Shown piece after piece: positions 1-11,289 of a stretch of DNA of 64,000 nucleotides. Numbering within the stretch: the first letter of the stretch is position 1; the number at the start of each line of letters is the position of its first letter. This DNA comes from Kappaphycus alvarezii (taxonomy: Eukaryota > Rhodophyta > Florideophyceae > Gigartinales > Solieriaceae). A program made the position numbers and the translations under genes. Under the pieces are notes generated by a model, which saw only the letters and a program-made list of their open reading frames with translations, did no database searches and was not told where the DNA came from. The DNA is taken from assembly GCA_002205965.3 (NCBI GenBank), contig NADL03000638.1, forward strand, positions 716,408-780,407. The letters run 5' to 3'.

Positions 1-175
1 CGGACGCTCGTGTCCCGTACAGGTCGTCATCGAGGGTCGCAAGCAGATGTAGCGGACAGAAAAAGACCCTCCGAGTATCTCTGAAAGCAATGCTTTCAAA
101 CTCTGACAGCTGCCGCGTCTGGGCCCTCTGCGCATTCCAATGCATCTCTCCTTCCCTACCTCGTCCAGTAGGTGC

Positions 176-886
176 TTATGCAAGAATGTTGTCCGCAATG
201 AATCGAACACGATCAAGAGAGGGTGTTATACTCCTTGCATGGCGAAGCACCTCGATGGTCTTCTAGAAACTAAAACCGGTTGTGTGAGATAAAAGCAACA
301 CGGAGACGTAGCGATAAATTTCAGCGATACTCACACATTCATGGTCTTTGTTCCGCAGTCGAATGTCTTCATTGACCCAGTTTCGTAACTGGTCGATGAG
401 GCCTTGTAGGAGGAGCACCGTAAAGCCGCAGCGAGTACAAGGCAGACTGCGTGCGTCACACTGTAGGTTTAGCTGGGTAACGGCATTGCTACAGAACATC
501 AGCGCTCTGTTTTGGATGACCTTCTCAGCAAAAGCGCTCTCTAAGACGACAGTCTCACAGGCAGTCCTGTTCAATGTCCATCCTTCACTGGGGTCGTCGT
601 GACGTGCGCCTGTCGTCCCTCCTCCGCGATCTCTTCCCATAGATCTGCCCATTGTGGCTCCACGACCCCTCCCTGATGAACCTCTTGCTCTCCCTCTCCC
701 TAGTGATCGCCTTGCTCCCCCGTTACGATTAGCCGCACTCTCCGACCCGCTTTGTATGGCTTGGTTTGCGGAAGGGGCATGCGAGGGACTGCTTTGTGGC
801 GCTGGAGGACCGACGGGTTGTGTGGAGGCCTGCAGCGGCGTGGGTTGGGTCGTGGTATTCTACTCACCGGGCACGACAGTAGTCAT
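176..886 (-). CDS. RG-rich hypothetical protein, three-exon model
   Basis: I do not recognise the family. A long open minus-strand frame (859 down to 335) encodes a Ser/Pro/Ala-rich start, an RG/RGG-rich stretch around 690-615, then a folded-looking part with a Cys-x2-Cys (near 435-425). Two splice junctions make sense of its ends. A GTGAGT donor at 334-329 pairs with a TTTCTAG acceptor ending at 263 (72-nt intron) and leads to a short last exon stopping at 178-176. An ATG at 886 followed by a GTGAGT donor at 867 joins in phase to an acceptor ending at 802 (66-nt intron). The model gives about 190 residues. RGG tracts often bind RNA, but that is family knowledge only. A second minus frame stays open from about 228 to 1, so a frameshifted larger gene running off the window is possible. 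The splice sites are inferred, not tested. Confidence 0.4.
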
Positions 887-1206
887 GATGGAGACGTTTG
901 TTAGGCAAGATGCTGCTTCACCTACCGCAGCGGTTTCTTGTCGGATTTCGAATATTGTAAGCTTGGCGTGATGGCAATAGGGAGATCAATCTAGAAAAGA
1001 CGAGAAAACGGAAGATTTTAGGGTTTTTAAGATCAACACTATGGCCTGGAAGGACGCCCCAATTGAGGGCTACTGATCAGTATACTGATCAGCAGGCCCT
1101 TACAGTGAAAATGCCTCTAAACCTTTGTGTTCAATATAGTGCTCATTGCGGGCACTAGGGATATCAGAGAAAAAAAACAAAAAAACCGACCCTTCCCCAA
1201 CATAAC
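887..1206. other. Short intergenic stretch with a 20-bp palindrome
   Basis: I see no gene here. It holds a perfect 20-bp palindrome at 1073-1092 (CTGATCAGTATACTGATCAG), each 8-base half being itself palindromic, and an A-rich run near 1170-1190. Confidence 0.5.
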
Positions 1207-1560
1207 TTAACAGGGGAAAAATTTGGTGTGATTTAATATTTGAAAGATGTGGTCGGTTGTGGCCTGGAGTATCCTACAGGGGGGAAATATGGGGTGATTT
1301 AATATTTGAAAGATATGGTCGGTTGTGTCCCGGAATATCCTACAGGCCCTGTAGTACAGGGCGACCAGTAATACCTCTTCAATTTCCTTAAAAAGCCGGC
1401 TCAAGGCTGCCCGTCAGACGCTGTACGTGGCCGATGTGGACCACCCGGTTAGCTCTTATCTAGCAATACAGTACTGTATAGTCAGATCGCTGCGGAAGCC
1501 CGTTTTGCGGATATCATGAAGTTCCTACACACTGCGTTGGGACATTACGGCCAAAAAGAT
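1207..1560. repeat. Dispersed repeat, core duplicated with a 66-bp period
   Basis: A block containing GATTTAATATTTGAAAGAT and TATCCTACAGG occurs twice in tandem (about 1212-1277 and 1278-1343, period 66). The following 200 bases carry 'cgatgtgga...cggttag', which also ends the remnant near 23606-23650, and 'gcgttgg(g)acattacggcc', which recurs near 29150. Related cores occur at 29030-29085, 29283-29340, more weakly near 18985-19030, and very weakly near 62020-62080. The sharing with the end of a reverse-transcriptase remnant suggests these are 3'-terminal pieces of a retroelement, but this is inference. Confidence 0.65.
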
Positions 1561-4500
1561 TCGCGGTAAAAAAAATACGTAATTTTCCATTCGAACAATA
1601 AGCATTTTCAAAAACAAGGCTCACCTACTGTAGCAGCCAGTCACCCTTTCTCAGTAGCCCAAATTTCCGTCGCAAAGCAACCCCAGAGCACCAAAATTTT
1701 CACCGCATTTAGAGTAGAGTTATTTACAGTATATTGTAGGGTGACTGGAAAAAATGGAGTGAAATAGGCAAGTAGGTAGGATAGAAATGAAACATTTTTC
1801 GGATTCAGAAGGTTTTAGCGAGAGGTTAACCAACGCAAAGCAGCCCATATAAAAGAAAAAGAAGTGAATATTGCAAACAGTACAGAACAAAACTTTAATC
1901 ACGAAAGTAATAGGTTCCTTTCTTATTGATTCAAACACCTTTGATTCCACCGTCAATGAAAGTGACACTATAAAACGACTATGATTCACTCTTTGTTTGC
2001 AATCAAACATATCTCTTCTGGCTCCGCTCGCGGTATTCGGATTGCAGCCCACCAAGACTACAATCCTGCATATCCACAGAGGAAAGTAAGATGTTGAGGA
2101 GGATGTTATCAAGGGGGAAGGCGGAGGCGGGGGCTTAAAGTTACAAGTAAATGAGTTCAATCGTTTATTTTTTCAAGAGAAAAGAGGACTGATCATACGG
2201 AAAGAGAACAACTAAAGAGACAGTCATTCTGAAGCAAGACATAATGTGAAGCATGAGGATGATGAAAGACCACCTAAACTATGAAGGGAACGGTCTTCCA
2301 GAATGAAAGCAGAAAAATAAGAGAAGCAAACATGCAAGGCAGTCTTACAGACGTCGACACAAAGAGCGGAGACACAGAGCGCAATGCCTAACATTTTCTT
2401 CTTAAGAGTGTCAAAAAGAGATTGTAGAACACTGAAAGCCTGATATTGTTTTTTTTGTGGTGCTTTTTGTGCTTTTATTTAATTATTTGGTCTAATTTCC
2501 AAATGGTGAATAGGATTAGCCATCGCAAACAAAGAACAGCCCGGGTATATGCCGTCTGCAAGAAATTATAAGAGCTCGCACAATGGAGGGCATCACTAAA
2601 TATAAAAGTTTCAGTACAATCGAAACTTGTACTCACCTTTCCGTATACCTTTCACCAATGGGGAAACATCAAGCAGAGGCTTTTCATTACTTGTGCCGCG
2701 TCGGCAGGGAAACGAATGTGACACGTAAATGTCTCTATCACACCAACTTTGAATAGTTTCCAAACTTTCCTTTCTTAGAGTTTTGATATCACCACTTCAG
2801 GGTGAGTAGGCGGGTTTTCCAAATGAGTTTGCAGAAGTCGATCGCTGCACATCCAGCAAATCCGTGAGAATTGTAATCCTACTTTATTCCATACAGCTCC
2901 GCAAACGTAGGCCATCGCTTGAGAAATTAACCATCTTACAGTTCTACGATGCACTGAAAAAAAGACCCCAGAGCGCCCTCTCAACGTTTTTGATCACATT
3001 AATACCCCATCGTTTGTCATCCGTAGATCTTGCTGTTCTCAAAACTATCAGAAAGGCCAAAACCTTTACTTAAAATATTATGCCTACTTTACCTTCTGCG
3101 ATATGTAGAGTGCCGACAACAGAAGGAAAATTGCCTGTTAGACCATGATATAGTTTGTAGGACATCATCACAGGGATCTGAGAAAGTCGAAAGAAATAAC
3201 GCTGGTTTTAAATTTGATTGACTCCGAGGTAGTATTTCATACAGCTACTGGTCCCTGGAATGATTTTTCTAGATCTAGCTGCCCTTCCCCGGTAGCGCTT
3301 TCTCCGCGATCACCCGTCTAGCGACATTGCTGAATTTACGACTCTGACAGAGAATTGCCCTAGTGTAATAACCTAAGTGAGCGCAATAATTGTTCTTGCT
3401 CTGGGCTCGCGGATATAGCCATCAATTATCCTGATAACTTCTATGTTGTCTCAAGCTTCGATGAAATGATACAGTAATAGTAGCGAACGTGATGGTACAA
3501 ACTTGAATACAGGATGGCTCAATAGGAGCTCCTACTCGGAGAGGTGACATGATTACCCCAAGTAGACCGATCGATGCCCGGTTAGACATCATCTAATGTA
3601 CTATTTTCCGCCTTTTCTATTTTTATAGGAACAATTTTTGTTCGCTGCTAGATTTGTTCTCCTTGAAGGCATTAATAACAAACAGGCAAGAAATATATAT
3701 AAATTATAACATTCTTAATATTTTTATGTAGTACTTGCAGCTTGGCTCCAGTAAGCCATCTTATGAACTTTAAACCACACTAAATACGATAATATTTCTG
3801 ATTTTGGTAGTTATGGGTGTGATATCTAAATATTAAGTCTAATAAAGAGGCTGAATACCTAAAAGTCGGCACATGTTGCACTGCCTAACCATGTTTGATA
3901 TGGCGGACCCTAAGAGAGCGTTATATATCGACATTGAGCTCATACAGTTACATTCGATGATAGCACTGATCTTGCTAAAAATAAAGCTTAAATTAGTTTT
4001 ACAATTTTCAGCATAGATATCATAGTAAGTATGTTTGAAAAAATCTCGTTTTATGCCCACGAATTGATCAAAAAGAGACTATGGTCAAACTACACCGTAT
4101 TTATTTTTATCTAATCGAGTACTTGCTCTAGGAGCGAAGTTGGTTTAATTTTAGTTAGATCACATTATTGGTTGTGGTTTGAATGGACAGAGACAGAAAT
4201 TTAGAACTATTTTATTGTCATACGTCGCTTGCGCACTTAAAAAATATGCGCAGTGCATTCTTCATCCTCGTATAAAATACTTTTGTTATGAAATGAAATT
4301 TTTGAGTATAAGTAAATTTTTAAAGCAAACATCTGTGTGGATATTGTCTTCAAGTCCAACTTAATTGAAAAGCTGGAATCCAAGTCTAACGAAGAAGAAA
4401 GAAAATTTTTATTTGACAAAATTTCACAAAACTTAAAATGACGATATTAATAATAGATTTTTCTCTTCAAGGATATTTTACGATAGGCGGTTTGTGATTT

Positions 4501-4719
4501 ATGATCAGTTATTCTCCAGAGTATGATATAAATGCAGCAGTTTAAGAAACTTTATTAGTTTTTAACGTTACTGTTCGAACTTCAGATGGAGTTCAGAAAG
4601 AATTATAAGTAATAGCTTTATAACCTTTCAAATATACGTCAAAGGATTTAGTAGCCAAACACAAGGGAAAGCACGGCATCAAAGTGGAAGTAAATAATAA
4701 CAAGACCAAAAAATAAACG
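1561..4719. other. AT-rich intergenic DNA, no gene recognised
   Basis: Read on both strands, this stretch gives only short open frames of low-complexity or random-looking composition (the longest, near 1720-2160 minus, is Ser/Pro/Phe rich with no recognisable motif). It contains polypurine runs near 2160-2330 and becomes strongly AT-rich after about 3600. I see no RNA gene or terminal repeat. Confidence 0.5.
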
Positions 4720-4992
4720 AGCTTTTACCCTTTTGCGCTACGTGAAATTTCTGTTCTCACTGAGCCCATCTTTGGACGCCCCCGCTCCCTTTTGGTATCT
4801 CCTGAAAGCGCTCGCGACGCGCTACAAGTTTCTTCCGTTTGCGCACGCCCATGCGCCGCGCGCCGCCGAGGCGGAGAAGTTTTGTCTTCTTTGCCGTCTT
4901 CTCCGTGATCCGGCGATTTTTCCTTCGGAAATTTTCGAATTTTTTATTGATTTTCAGTTACTTCCACCTGGCCATCGCCGCCCTCGCTGCCC

Positions 4993-6550
4993 ATGGCCCC
5001 GCCTCCACGCAAGCCGGGAGGCTCTCGCACCCGCTCTAGCACCGCCGCCGTCAAGAACGCCGATCGTCCGCCGACCGTCGAGGAGGACCGCCTCCTCATG
5101 ACGCCCAACACGCGCCGCCTCTCCGTGCGCGAGGAGTTCCTCGCCAAGTGCACGATTCTTACGTGCCCGAACTGCCTGGCAGTGGGTACCTTCAGCTTTA
5201 ACGGTAGCATGCAGAAGCGTGCCATCATCAAGTGCCGCGCCTGCAGAAACCGGGTGACAGGCTTCCGCGTCGAAAGGATCCTCGCTGAGACCGCTCTCCC
5301 CACAGAGAATCTCGAGGAAGAAGACCCCCGCCCGAGTGAAATTGACGACGACGAAGTTCGCGGACAGGACCTTCCTGCCCCCAAGCCAATCCCTGCCCTA
5401 CAGACGCCCCCTGCTACGCGCGGCGTGGTAGGTGGCCGTACGCGGGACGAAGACCTCGCTCTGGAGAACATGCGCCTCCGCGAGCCCTTGACAGTCAAGC
5501 TGACGAGATCAAGACCCAGGCGGAGGAAATCGGAGACCTCAAGGAGCAGATTGGCAGGCTCGCTGACATCATCGAGTCACGCCTCCCCGATGCCACTGCC
5601 GCGATGGAGAAGGACTCCACCGTGCGCGAGGCCGAGGGAGAAAGGCCCCCACCGCAACACAAGGCCCCCAAACCGGTGCAGCTGGCCGCTGCACCCGCAA
5701 TCCTTGATGCACCGGCTCCAGCCCAGGCACCTCCGCGGGTTTCCTGGGCGGACATCGCTAGACGCCCTGGCAAGGCCCGCTACCGACGGGAGTCCAGGAG
5801 AAGGTCGATAACGGGCTGGCTGCCCTGCGGGCCGCTGGCCTCCAACCTCTCAAGCCCCCCCCCAACGCGGCTCGGCCACACCCGACCCCCGTATACTTTG
5901 GCGGGATCCCCAGAGGCCCCATCGGAGCCCTTCGCAGGGCCCTCCAGGTCAGCATCCACAAAAGGGCGGTGCTCAACCTATCCTTCACAGGCTCCTCCTC
6001 GGTTGAGATCCTCTGCCAAGAGGACCTCACCGACCGCCTCGTGGCAGGCATAAAGCTGTTAGGCTTCCGTCACCTTCCCAAGTTCAAACCTGCTGTGTTG
6101 AACGCCTCCGGGAAATACAGGGACTTGGAATGGGTCCAGCTTCGGGCCTGCTACCGCCGCTGGAGTAGTGCCACTTCGCAAACTACCTCGCCCGTTTCTA
6201 AGGCATGGTAAGAGGAGAAGGCTAGGGCCCTCCTGGCTGGCGAACCGTCGCTTGCCAAGAAGAACCAAGCCCGCGGCGCTGCACAAAACGAGTCTGAGGA
6301 CTCCGTCACCTCAAAAGCCTCCGAGGAGGCCTCTTCCGACCAGGACAACAAGGTCCCAAGCTCGAGGCCCCCGAAAATCGGCCCCTCTGGCACTACCGCG
6401 GAGTCGAGCCAGAACATCCCGGATGACATGCCTAGACTCTCGGCGCTGGTTGAGTCTAGTGCTCCCGACCGCCAGTCCGTCTCGGGCACTCCATCCGGAG
6501 CAGAATCCCAGCTTGAGTCCTCGGGTATCGTGGATGATGTCTCGCAATGA
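4993..6550 (+). pseudogene. LINE ORF1 protein, frameshifted
   Basis: The likely start is the ATG at 4993 (context cccATGGcc). The first frame has a Cys4 cluster, C58-x2-C61 and C81-x2-C84, resembling a zinc ribbon, then an acidic Pro-rich linker. Near 5485-5490 the frame must shift by one base; the next frame gives a heptad-like helix (LKEQIGRLADIIESRL) and a Pro/Ala-rich hinge with VSWADIARR. Near 5790 a second shift leads to VYFGGIPRGPIGALRRAL, which looks like the RNA-binding core of LINE ORF1 proteins. A single in-frame TAA sits at 6209-6211; the frame then continues Ser/Glu-rich to a TGA at 6548-6550. Intact, it would be roughly 520 residues. Its expected role is binding the element's RNA in a ribonucleoprotein with ORF2. 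Confidence 0.75.
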
Positions 6551-9332
6551 GACTCATCACATGGAACATTCGGGGCTGGACATTACCCAAGGACCCCGAG
6601 GTTGCCGAACTGGCAACGATGGAAGGCGCGCTGCTCCTAACGGAGACCTGGCACGACTGCCCCTTACCGGAGCCGCTACGCGACTTCACAAAGTTCTCTT
6701 TATGCTCCCCCTCTACCCCCAGCCGACACCGCAAAGGCGGGTGCATCACCTTTTTCGTCTCTCCTCTAACCCCCGCACGCTTCTTGGGGCAGGTGGAAAC
6801 GCCAGCCTTCCAAATCATCGCACTCTCCCTCTTCTCCACCCCCACGATCGGCGTCTATCTCTGACCGAATCCCTCGCGCGAAGATCTTCGCAGCCTTTGG
6901 GCTCACATTCTACGCCTGGCTCAGGGGCCTGCAATCGTCCTCGGCGACCTGAACGCCAGGCACAAGAACTGGGACCTCTCTACGAACAAGTCGGGCCGCT
7001 TCCTTCTTGAGCGCGTCCCCCGCCATGGCCTTCGCATCCAAGCACCAGCATCTCCCATCTTCTCGTCCCCACAAGGCACGAGTACCGTCGACTTACTACT
7101 CCTACGCAATGTCTAAGCAATCTCCCTGACTACGTCGGATACTGAAGGTTTATCGGACCATACGCCAGTTCACGCGGAGATACTTCTCTCGTCTCTTGCC
7201 ACGCTGGATTATGTCCGAAAATCCCTTCTGGAGAACCGCAAATACCGCAAAAAAGTCTACGCCGATTACCAGCAACTGATCCCCGCTGTTGTGAATCATC
7301 TGAACCATGCTGGTACTCCGGAGGAACTGGCTGACGCCTCTCGGTCTTTGGCAGAATCCACCCTCCGCTCCTGGACAGGCTTTTGCAAACCCCGTCCGGC
7401 ACGATTTCGGCCGGGCTGGTCAGCTTCCCTGGACCGCAAGGCCAAAGCACACTCCAGGCTACTGCGGTCCTCCAACCCGGAGGACCACAGGCAGCTCGTG
7501 CCTTGGACCGCGAGATTAAGAAGGAGCTCCGCCAAAATCGCCTACGTATCCAGCACGGTCTCCACCTCGACCTGGACACGAACCAGCCCATAGTGGTAAA
7601 TCAGGCGGTCAAACGCCTCCTATCACTGGCTGGTCGTGCGAATTGACCACAAATCGGCCCAGGAACAGATTCCTACATGGACTTTCTGGCTAAGAGTTGG
7701 CCGTCGACCTGTGACAAGATCACCCCGGAGCCATTTAACCCGCTGCCGGAGTTCACAGATCACCTTCAGACCGCGATCGCCGGCACGAAGAAAGGGAAGG
7801 ACCCGGGCCCGGATCACGTTCGCATCGAGATGCTACAGTTGGATCCCGCCCTCTTTGCACAAGCCGCCTCGGCCCTATGGGCCGCAGTGGGACGCACGGG
7901 GTCGGTTCCGCTCCTCCTTCGATCAGGCACCTTGACCCCAGTCGCCAAGGGGGCGGCCTCGGGCAATCCCAAGGATTACCGCCCAATCGTCGTCCTCTCC
8001 GTCTTCCGACGCATCATCTCTGCCGCCCTGAGTAGGGAAGTTGGCGCACACTACACGGTGCACCCGAATCAATTCGGGTTCGTTCGAGGCTCAAGCACGG
8101 AGATCCCGATTGCTAGAGTGGACACATTCCTCCGTCGGACAAAGGGCCCCACTGCGGTCCTAGACCTCAGGCAAGCTTATGACCGGGTCCCTCGCCGGAC
8201 TCTACTGACACTTCTTCGCAGCCGTCTTCCGGCAACCCTGGTCCCAATGCTCCTACGCGGCGCCACACAAAGCCGATCGTATCGGGCGACATCGGGAGTC
8301 CCTCAGGGTGACCCGCTCAGCCCCCTCCTCTTCGACATCTTCATGGACCCCTTCCTGGAGTCGCTGAACGACTCGGAAGATGGGGAGACTATCTGCTTTG
8401 CGGATGACGTCATCTCCCTTTCCAAATCTCCCACCGCTCTGCGAGAGGTCCTCCTCAAGGCTAGTGCATGGGCTCGCTCTGCAGGAATGGTATGGAGTGG
8501 CAGCAAGTCATCATTCATCACGAACACCGCCGACTCCTACGTCCTCGAGGGCGATAGGCTCCAATGCCTCCCCCGTTCCGAGTACCGTGGGGTCTCCATA
8601 TCGCCAACGGATGTGTCTGACTAAGGCCTACTCGCTCGTCTAATGAAAGCAGGGAGTATGTTCTCCCTCCTCTCCCGCACCACCGCAAGGTGGAATTCGG
8701 ACTATGGAACCCGTCGGGGCCTCTTCAAGACCTTCGTTCCATCCCAAATGGAGTACGCCCTCTACCTCCAACCTCTTAGCCCTGCGACCTTCCTTCGGGC
8801 CAATACGTTGCTGAGGGCCGCGGTCTCCTGGATCCTTCGCAGAACAGTCACACCACGAGACCTCCTGAGAGGCCTCCTGTTGGCCGGCCTAGTCCCGGTC
8901 CGGCAAAGGGCCCATCTCCTTGGGGTACGGCACCTTGCCAAGTTCCAAGCCCAAGCTTCTCGCCCCGAGGCTACAGTTCGAGATAGCAGGAACTGGGGCA
9001 CCCTTCGCTCTGCTCCGGCCCTCTTACCCCTGGCCCGAATGCTCCACGACCCTCCCGAGACCGCGCCTGGCCTCTCCAAGTCCCTGCAGGCGATCCAAGA
9101 CAGTATTGCCCTTGAAGCCAATTCTGGCCACCTCCGCAAAATTCCACCGCATGAGAAGGGCCCTCCGGTTTTGCGAGGGCCATTCTCCACCTCGGCGAAA
9201 CGTACGGCGGACCTCTCGTACCTTAAAAGATTACCGACGGATATGGGAACTCGACCTCTGCTTCCCGCCTTGAAGACCCAGCTGGAACACACCTCTCCAC
9301 AACACACTGTCCTTCAAAACCTACTTGATTGA
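6547..9332 (+). pseudogene. LINE ORF2: endonuclease and reverse transcriptase, broken
   Basis: The ATG at 6547 overlaps the ORF1 stop. The endonuclease domain shows LITWNIRGW, TETWHD, LGDLNARHKNWD, STVDLLLL and SDHTPV, the usual APE landmarks. The reverse transcriptase frame from 7677 shows KGKDPGPDHV, DLRQAYD (motif A), GVPQGDPLSPLLF (motif B) and FADD (motif C, residues 241-244 of that frame), then a thumb/C-terminal region to 9332. No RNase H domain is visible. Damage: TGA at 6862-6864, TAA at 7114-7116, a frameshift between about 7400 and 7590, a stop at 7644-7646 and TAA at 8622-8624. The catalytic motifs themselves are preserved, so decay may be fairly recent. The product would nick target DNA and copy the element's RNA at the nick. 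Confidence 0.9.
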
Positions 9333-9380
9333 ACCACGTTGACACGGCAAGAGAGCGCCCGGCCGAGCGCCCGGGCACTC

Positions 9381-9800
9381 CCGATCAAATGATGGACCCC
9401 GGCTTCACCTCCGGCGCTCACCCCTTCGCAGAGGGCACCGGCGGGCCCACCGCTTACCGCCCTACGGGCGCGCCAGCCGCCAAACTCGGACGCCCCCGCC
9501 AACGCAACAGCACGCCCCGACTCCCCGATCAAGGGTTGGACCACGGCTTCACCTCCGGCGCTCACCCCCTGACGGAGGGCACCGGCGGGCCCACTACCTA
9601 CCAACCTACGGGGCAGCCGAAACATACCGTCTAAGCCTCTCCAGTCCCGAAGCAAGGCCACAACACGATGGCCTACGGTCGCACGATCGGACACACCCGA
9701 TCACGGGACGGACCCCGGCTTCACCCCCGGCGCTCACCCCTTTGCAGAGGGCACCGGCGGGCCCACCGCGTACCGCCCTACAGGCGAGCCAACCGCACAA
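9381..9800 (+). repeat. Three GC-rich repeats after LINE ORF2
   Basis: Three copies of a block of about 85-100 bp start at 9381, 9525 and 9699 (spacings 144 and 174). Each begins CGATCA, then reads 'ggacc(c/a)cggcttcacc(t/c)ccggcgctcacccc' and 'agggcaccggcgggcccac'. They lie just after the ORF2 stop, so they probably belong to the element's 3' untranslated region. Their role is unknown. Confidence 0.8.
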
Positions 9801-10225
9801 CACGCACGCCACCGATTGTGGCACAAACTGGGGAAAAGGAGAGGGTAGTCATCAGGCATCAGCCAAGCAAGTCTACCGTGGAGAACCCGTGATCGCAACC
9901 GGGAAGGGCAAGGGCACGACTTATATGGACACCCGACGGCGGCCTTGGCCCGGTCCTAGATAGTGTCATGGCCGATTTGGGCAAAACGGGAAATTTTGTA
10001 ATTTGGCCCGATAAAAAAGGGCCCCAGGGCAGGTACAGCAAGGACAGCCACCCCACAACTGTGGCCTCGTATGGCGCCCTCTGCTGACAGTCCGGGCATC
10101 TTACAGTCGGTGCACCCCCAGAACCCACTCAAGACAACATGGTTTAATCAGACACGCAGGACCATCATTACTCAAGTGCTACCAAGAGAAGCTATCGTCC
10201 ACAACTCGCAAGGACTACTCGGTGA

Positions 10226-11240
10226 TCAGGGGACTGGGAACAACTCCCGGGCCGCAACGTTCACCATCTTCACCCCGTCGCCGCCACCGCACAAATTCAG
10301 TGCACGCGCGGTGCATCGGAGGGGCCAGGGATCCACGCTGTCCCAGAACAGCTTTCGGGCTGCATCTAAGACCACACAATGGTCCGACGGCCCCTCCAAG
10401 AACACTATGAAGACCCCGGCTGAGGCATCGGCCAGGGCCCCACAAGGATCCAAAGGCATCCGAGCCCGTAGGGCGGGAGGTAGCTTCCTCGCTTCAGCCC
10501 TCACCCGGAACCTCTGCAACAAGGCAGGCAATCCGCTCACCTTGGGGCAGACCAAAAAGGACCCATCGGCTTGCAAGAAAAGTCACGGGCAGCCGCACGC
10601 CCAAGCACCAGGTCAATTCCATTAGTCAATGCCGCCAACAAGCAGTTTCTACTGCGCTGGGTCTTCCATACTCGCCCTCGCCCATGCCCCTTTACGTACA
10701 ACGCATGTACGTTCGGAATTTCGGGCCGGGCCCCTGGACTCGCCAACAGAAGACGCACCCCAGGATAGTCACGGAGGAACTTGACCATATGACTCCGCAA
10801 TCGCTCAGAAACCAACTCCTCATGCTTCAACTCCACCGCTCGGAATTTGACGATGGGACCGAACTGCGGCACGTCCGCGGGATATACGTTCGGGGACAGG
10901 ACAGAAGGCCTCCACAATTCTTCTGACATAGTCCCAGATGAGTGGAGCGCCAGCCATTTGGGCTCGAATCGGAGGAAGGTGTTGTGGCACCTTTTTTCTC
11001 CGGGACGCGTACAGCACATCCTCCTTCAACTCCGCACCATCGGCGCCAGCCGAACCGTCCCCTCACACCACAGCCTTCACCACGATGGGATCACTGGCCC
11101 CCCGAGGGCGGTACTCGGCGATTTCGTTTGGCTCTAGCTCGCGTACCTTCTTTCTCGTCGAGATGGACCCGGCCCTCGCACCACGACGCCCTGGAGCCCT
11201 AGATGAAGACCCCCCTCCCGCTGCCTCTTACTGCAACGCC
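10226..11240 (-). pseudogene. Cysteine-protease-like protein, frameshifted, antisense to the LINE
   Basis: Minus-strand reading gives overlapping protein-like pieces in three frames. First, about 11240-11090, is a frame with KKVRELEPNEIAEYRPRG. Then comes a frame (11029 to about 10820) with VPQHLPPIRAQMAGAPLIWDY. Next (to 10537) is HMVKFLRDYPGVRLL and RNCLLAALTNGIDLV. Finally (10576-10226) is GVFIVFLEGPSDHCVVLD, then KLFWDSVD. A Cys in 'RNCLLAAL' followed about 90 residues later by His in 'DHCVVLD' and a nearby Asp is the order seen in papain-like, OTU-like and Ulp1-like cysteine peptidases. I infer a peptidase fold on that order alone. A T5 run near 10556 marks one frameshift. It is GC-rich like the neighbouring LINE and may have arrived with another element. 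Not a confident family assignment. Confidence 0.45.
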
Positions 11241-11289
11241 AGCCCTCCGCGGTACAGAGTAGTAGTTGGCTGTTCTAAATTGGTGCTTT

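Larger units (their letters stand above)
4720..9830 (+). mobile_element. LINE (APE-type non-LTR retrotransposon), decayed
   Basis: A sharply GC-rich segment in AT-rich surroundings carries the classic two-ORF layout. ORF1 (4993-6550) has a zinc-ribbon-like cluster and a coiled coil. ORF2 (6547-9332) has an apurinic-type endonuclease followed by a reverse transcriptase. A 3' region has three copies of a GC-rich block (9381-9800). Both ORFs carry frameshifts or stops, so the copy is dead. The exact 5' end (near 4720) and 3' end are not defined: I found no poly-A tail or target-site duplication, and the GC-rich island continues to about 11290. Confidence 0.85.

Noticed and set aside
4733-5101. 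Open frames at 4733-5101 and 4839-5039 (+) just before LINE ORF1
   Set aside because: They are shadows in other frames of the GC-rich leader and ORF1 start; the ATG at 4993 gives the zinc-ribbon frame.
9314-9824. Minus-strand Gly/Ala/Arg-rich frames over the LINE 3' repeats
   Set aside because: They only translate the triplicated GC-rich block; the repeat structure is at the DNA level.
10071-10625. 184-residue plus-strand frame at 10071-10625
   Set aside because: Composition is biased (Ser, Thr, Pro, Arg), and the minus strand holds the protease-like pieces, so the plus frame is taken as a shadow.
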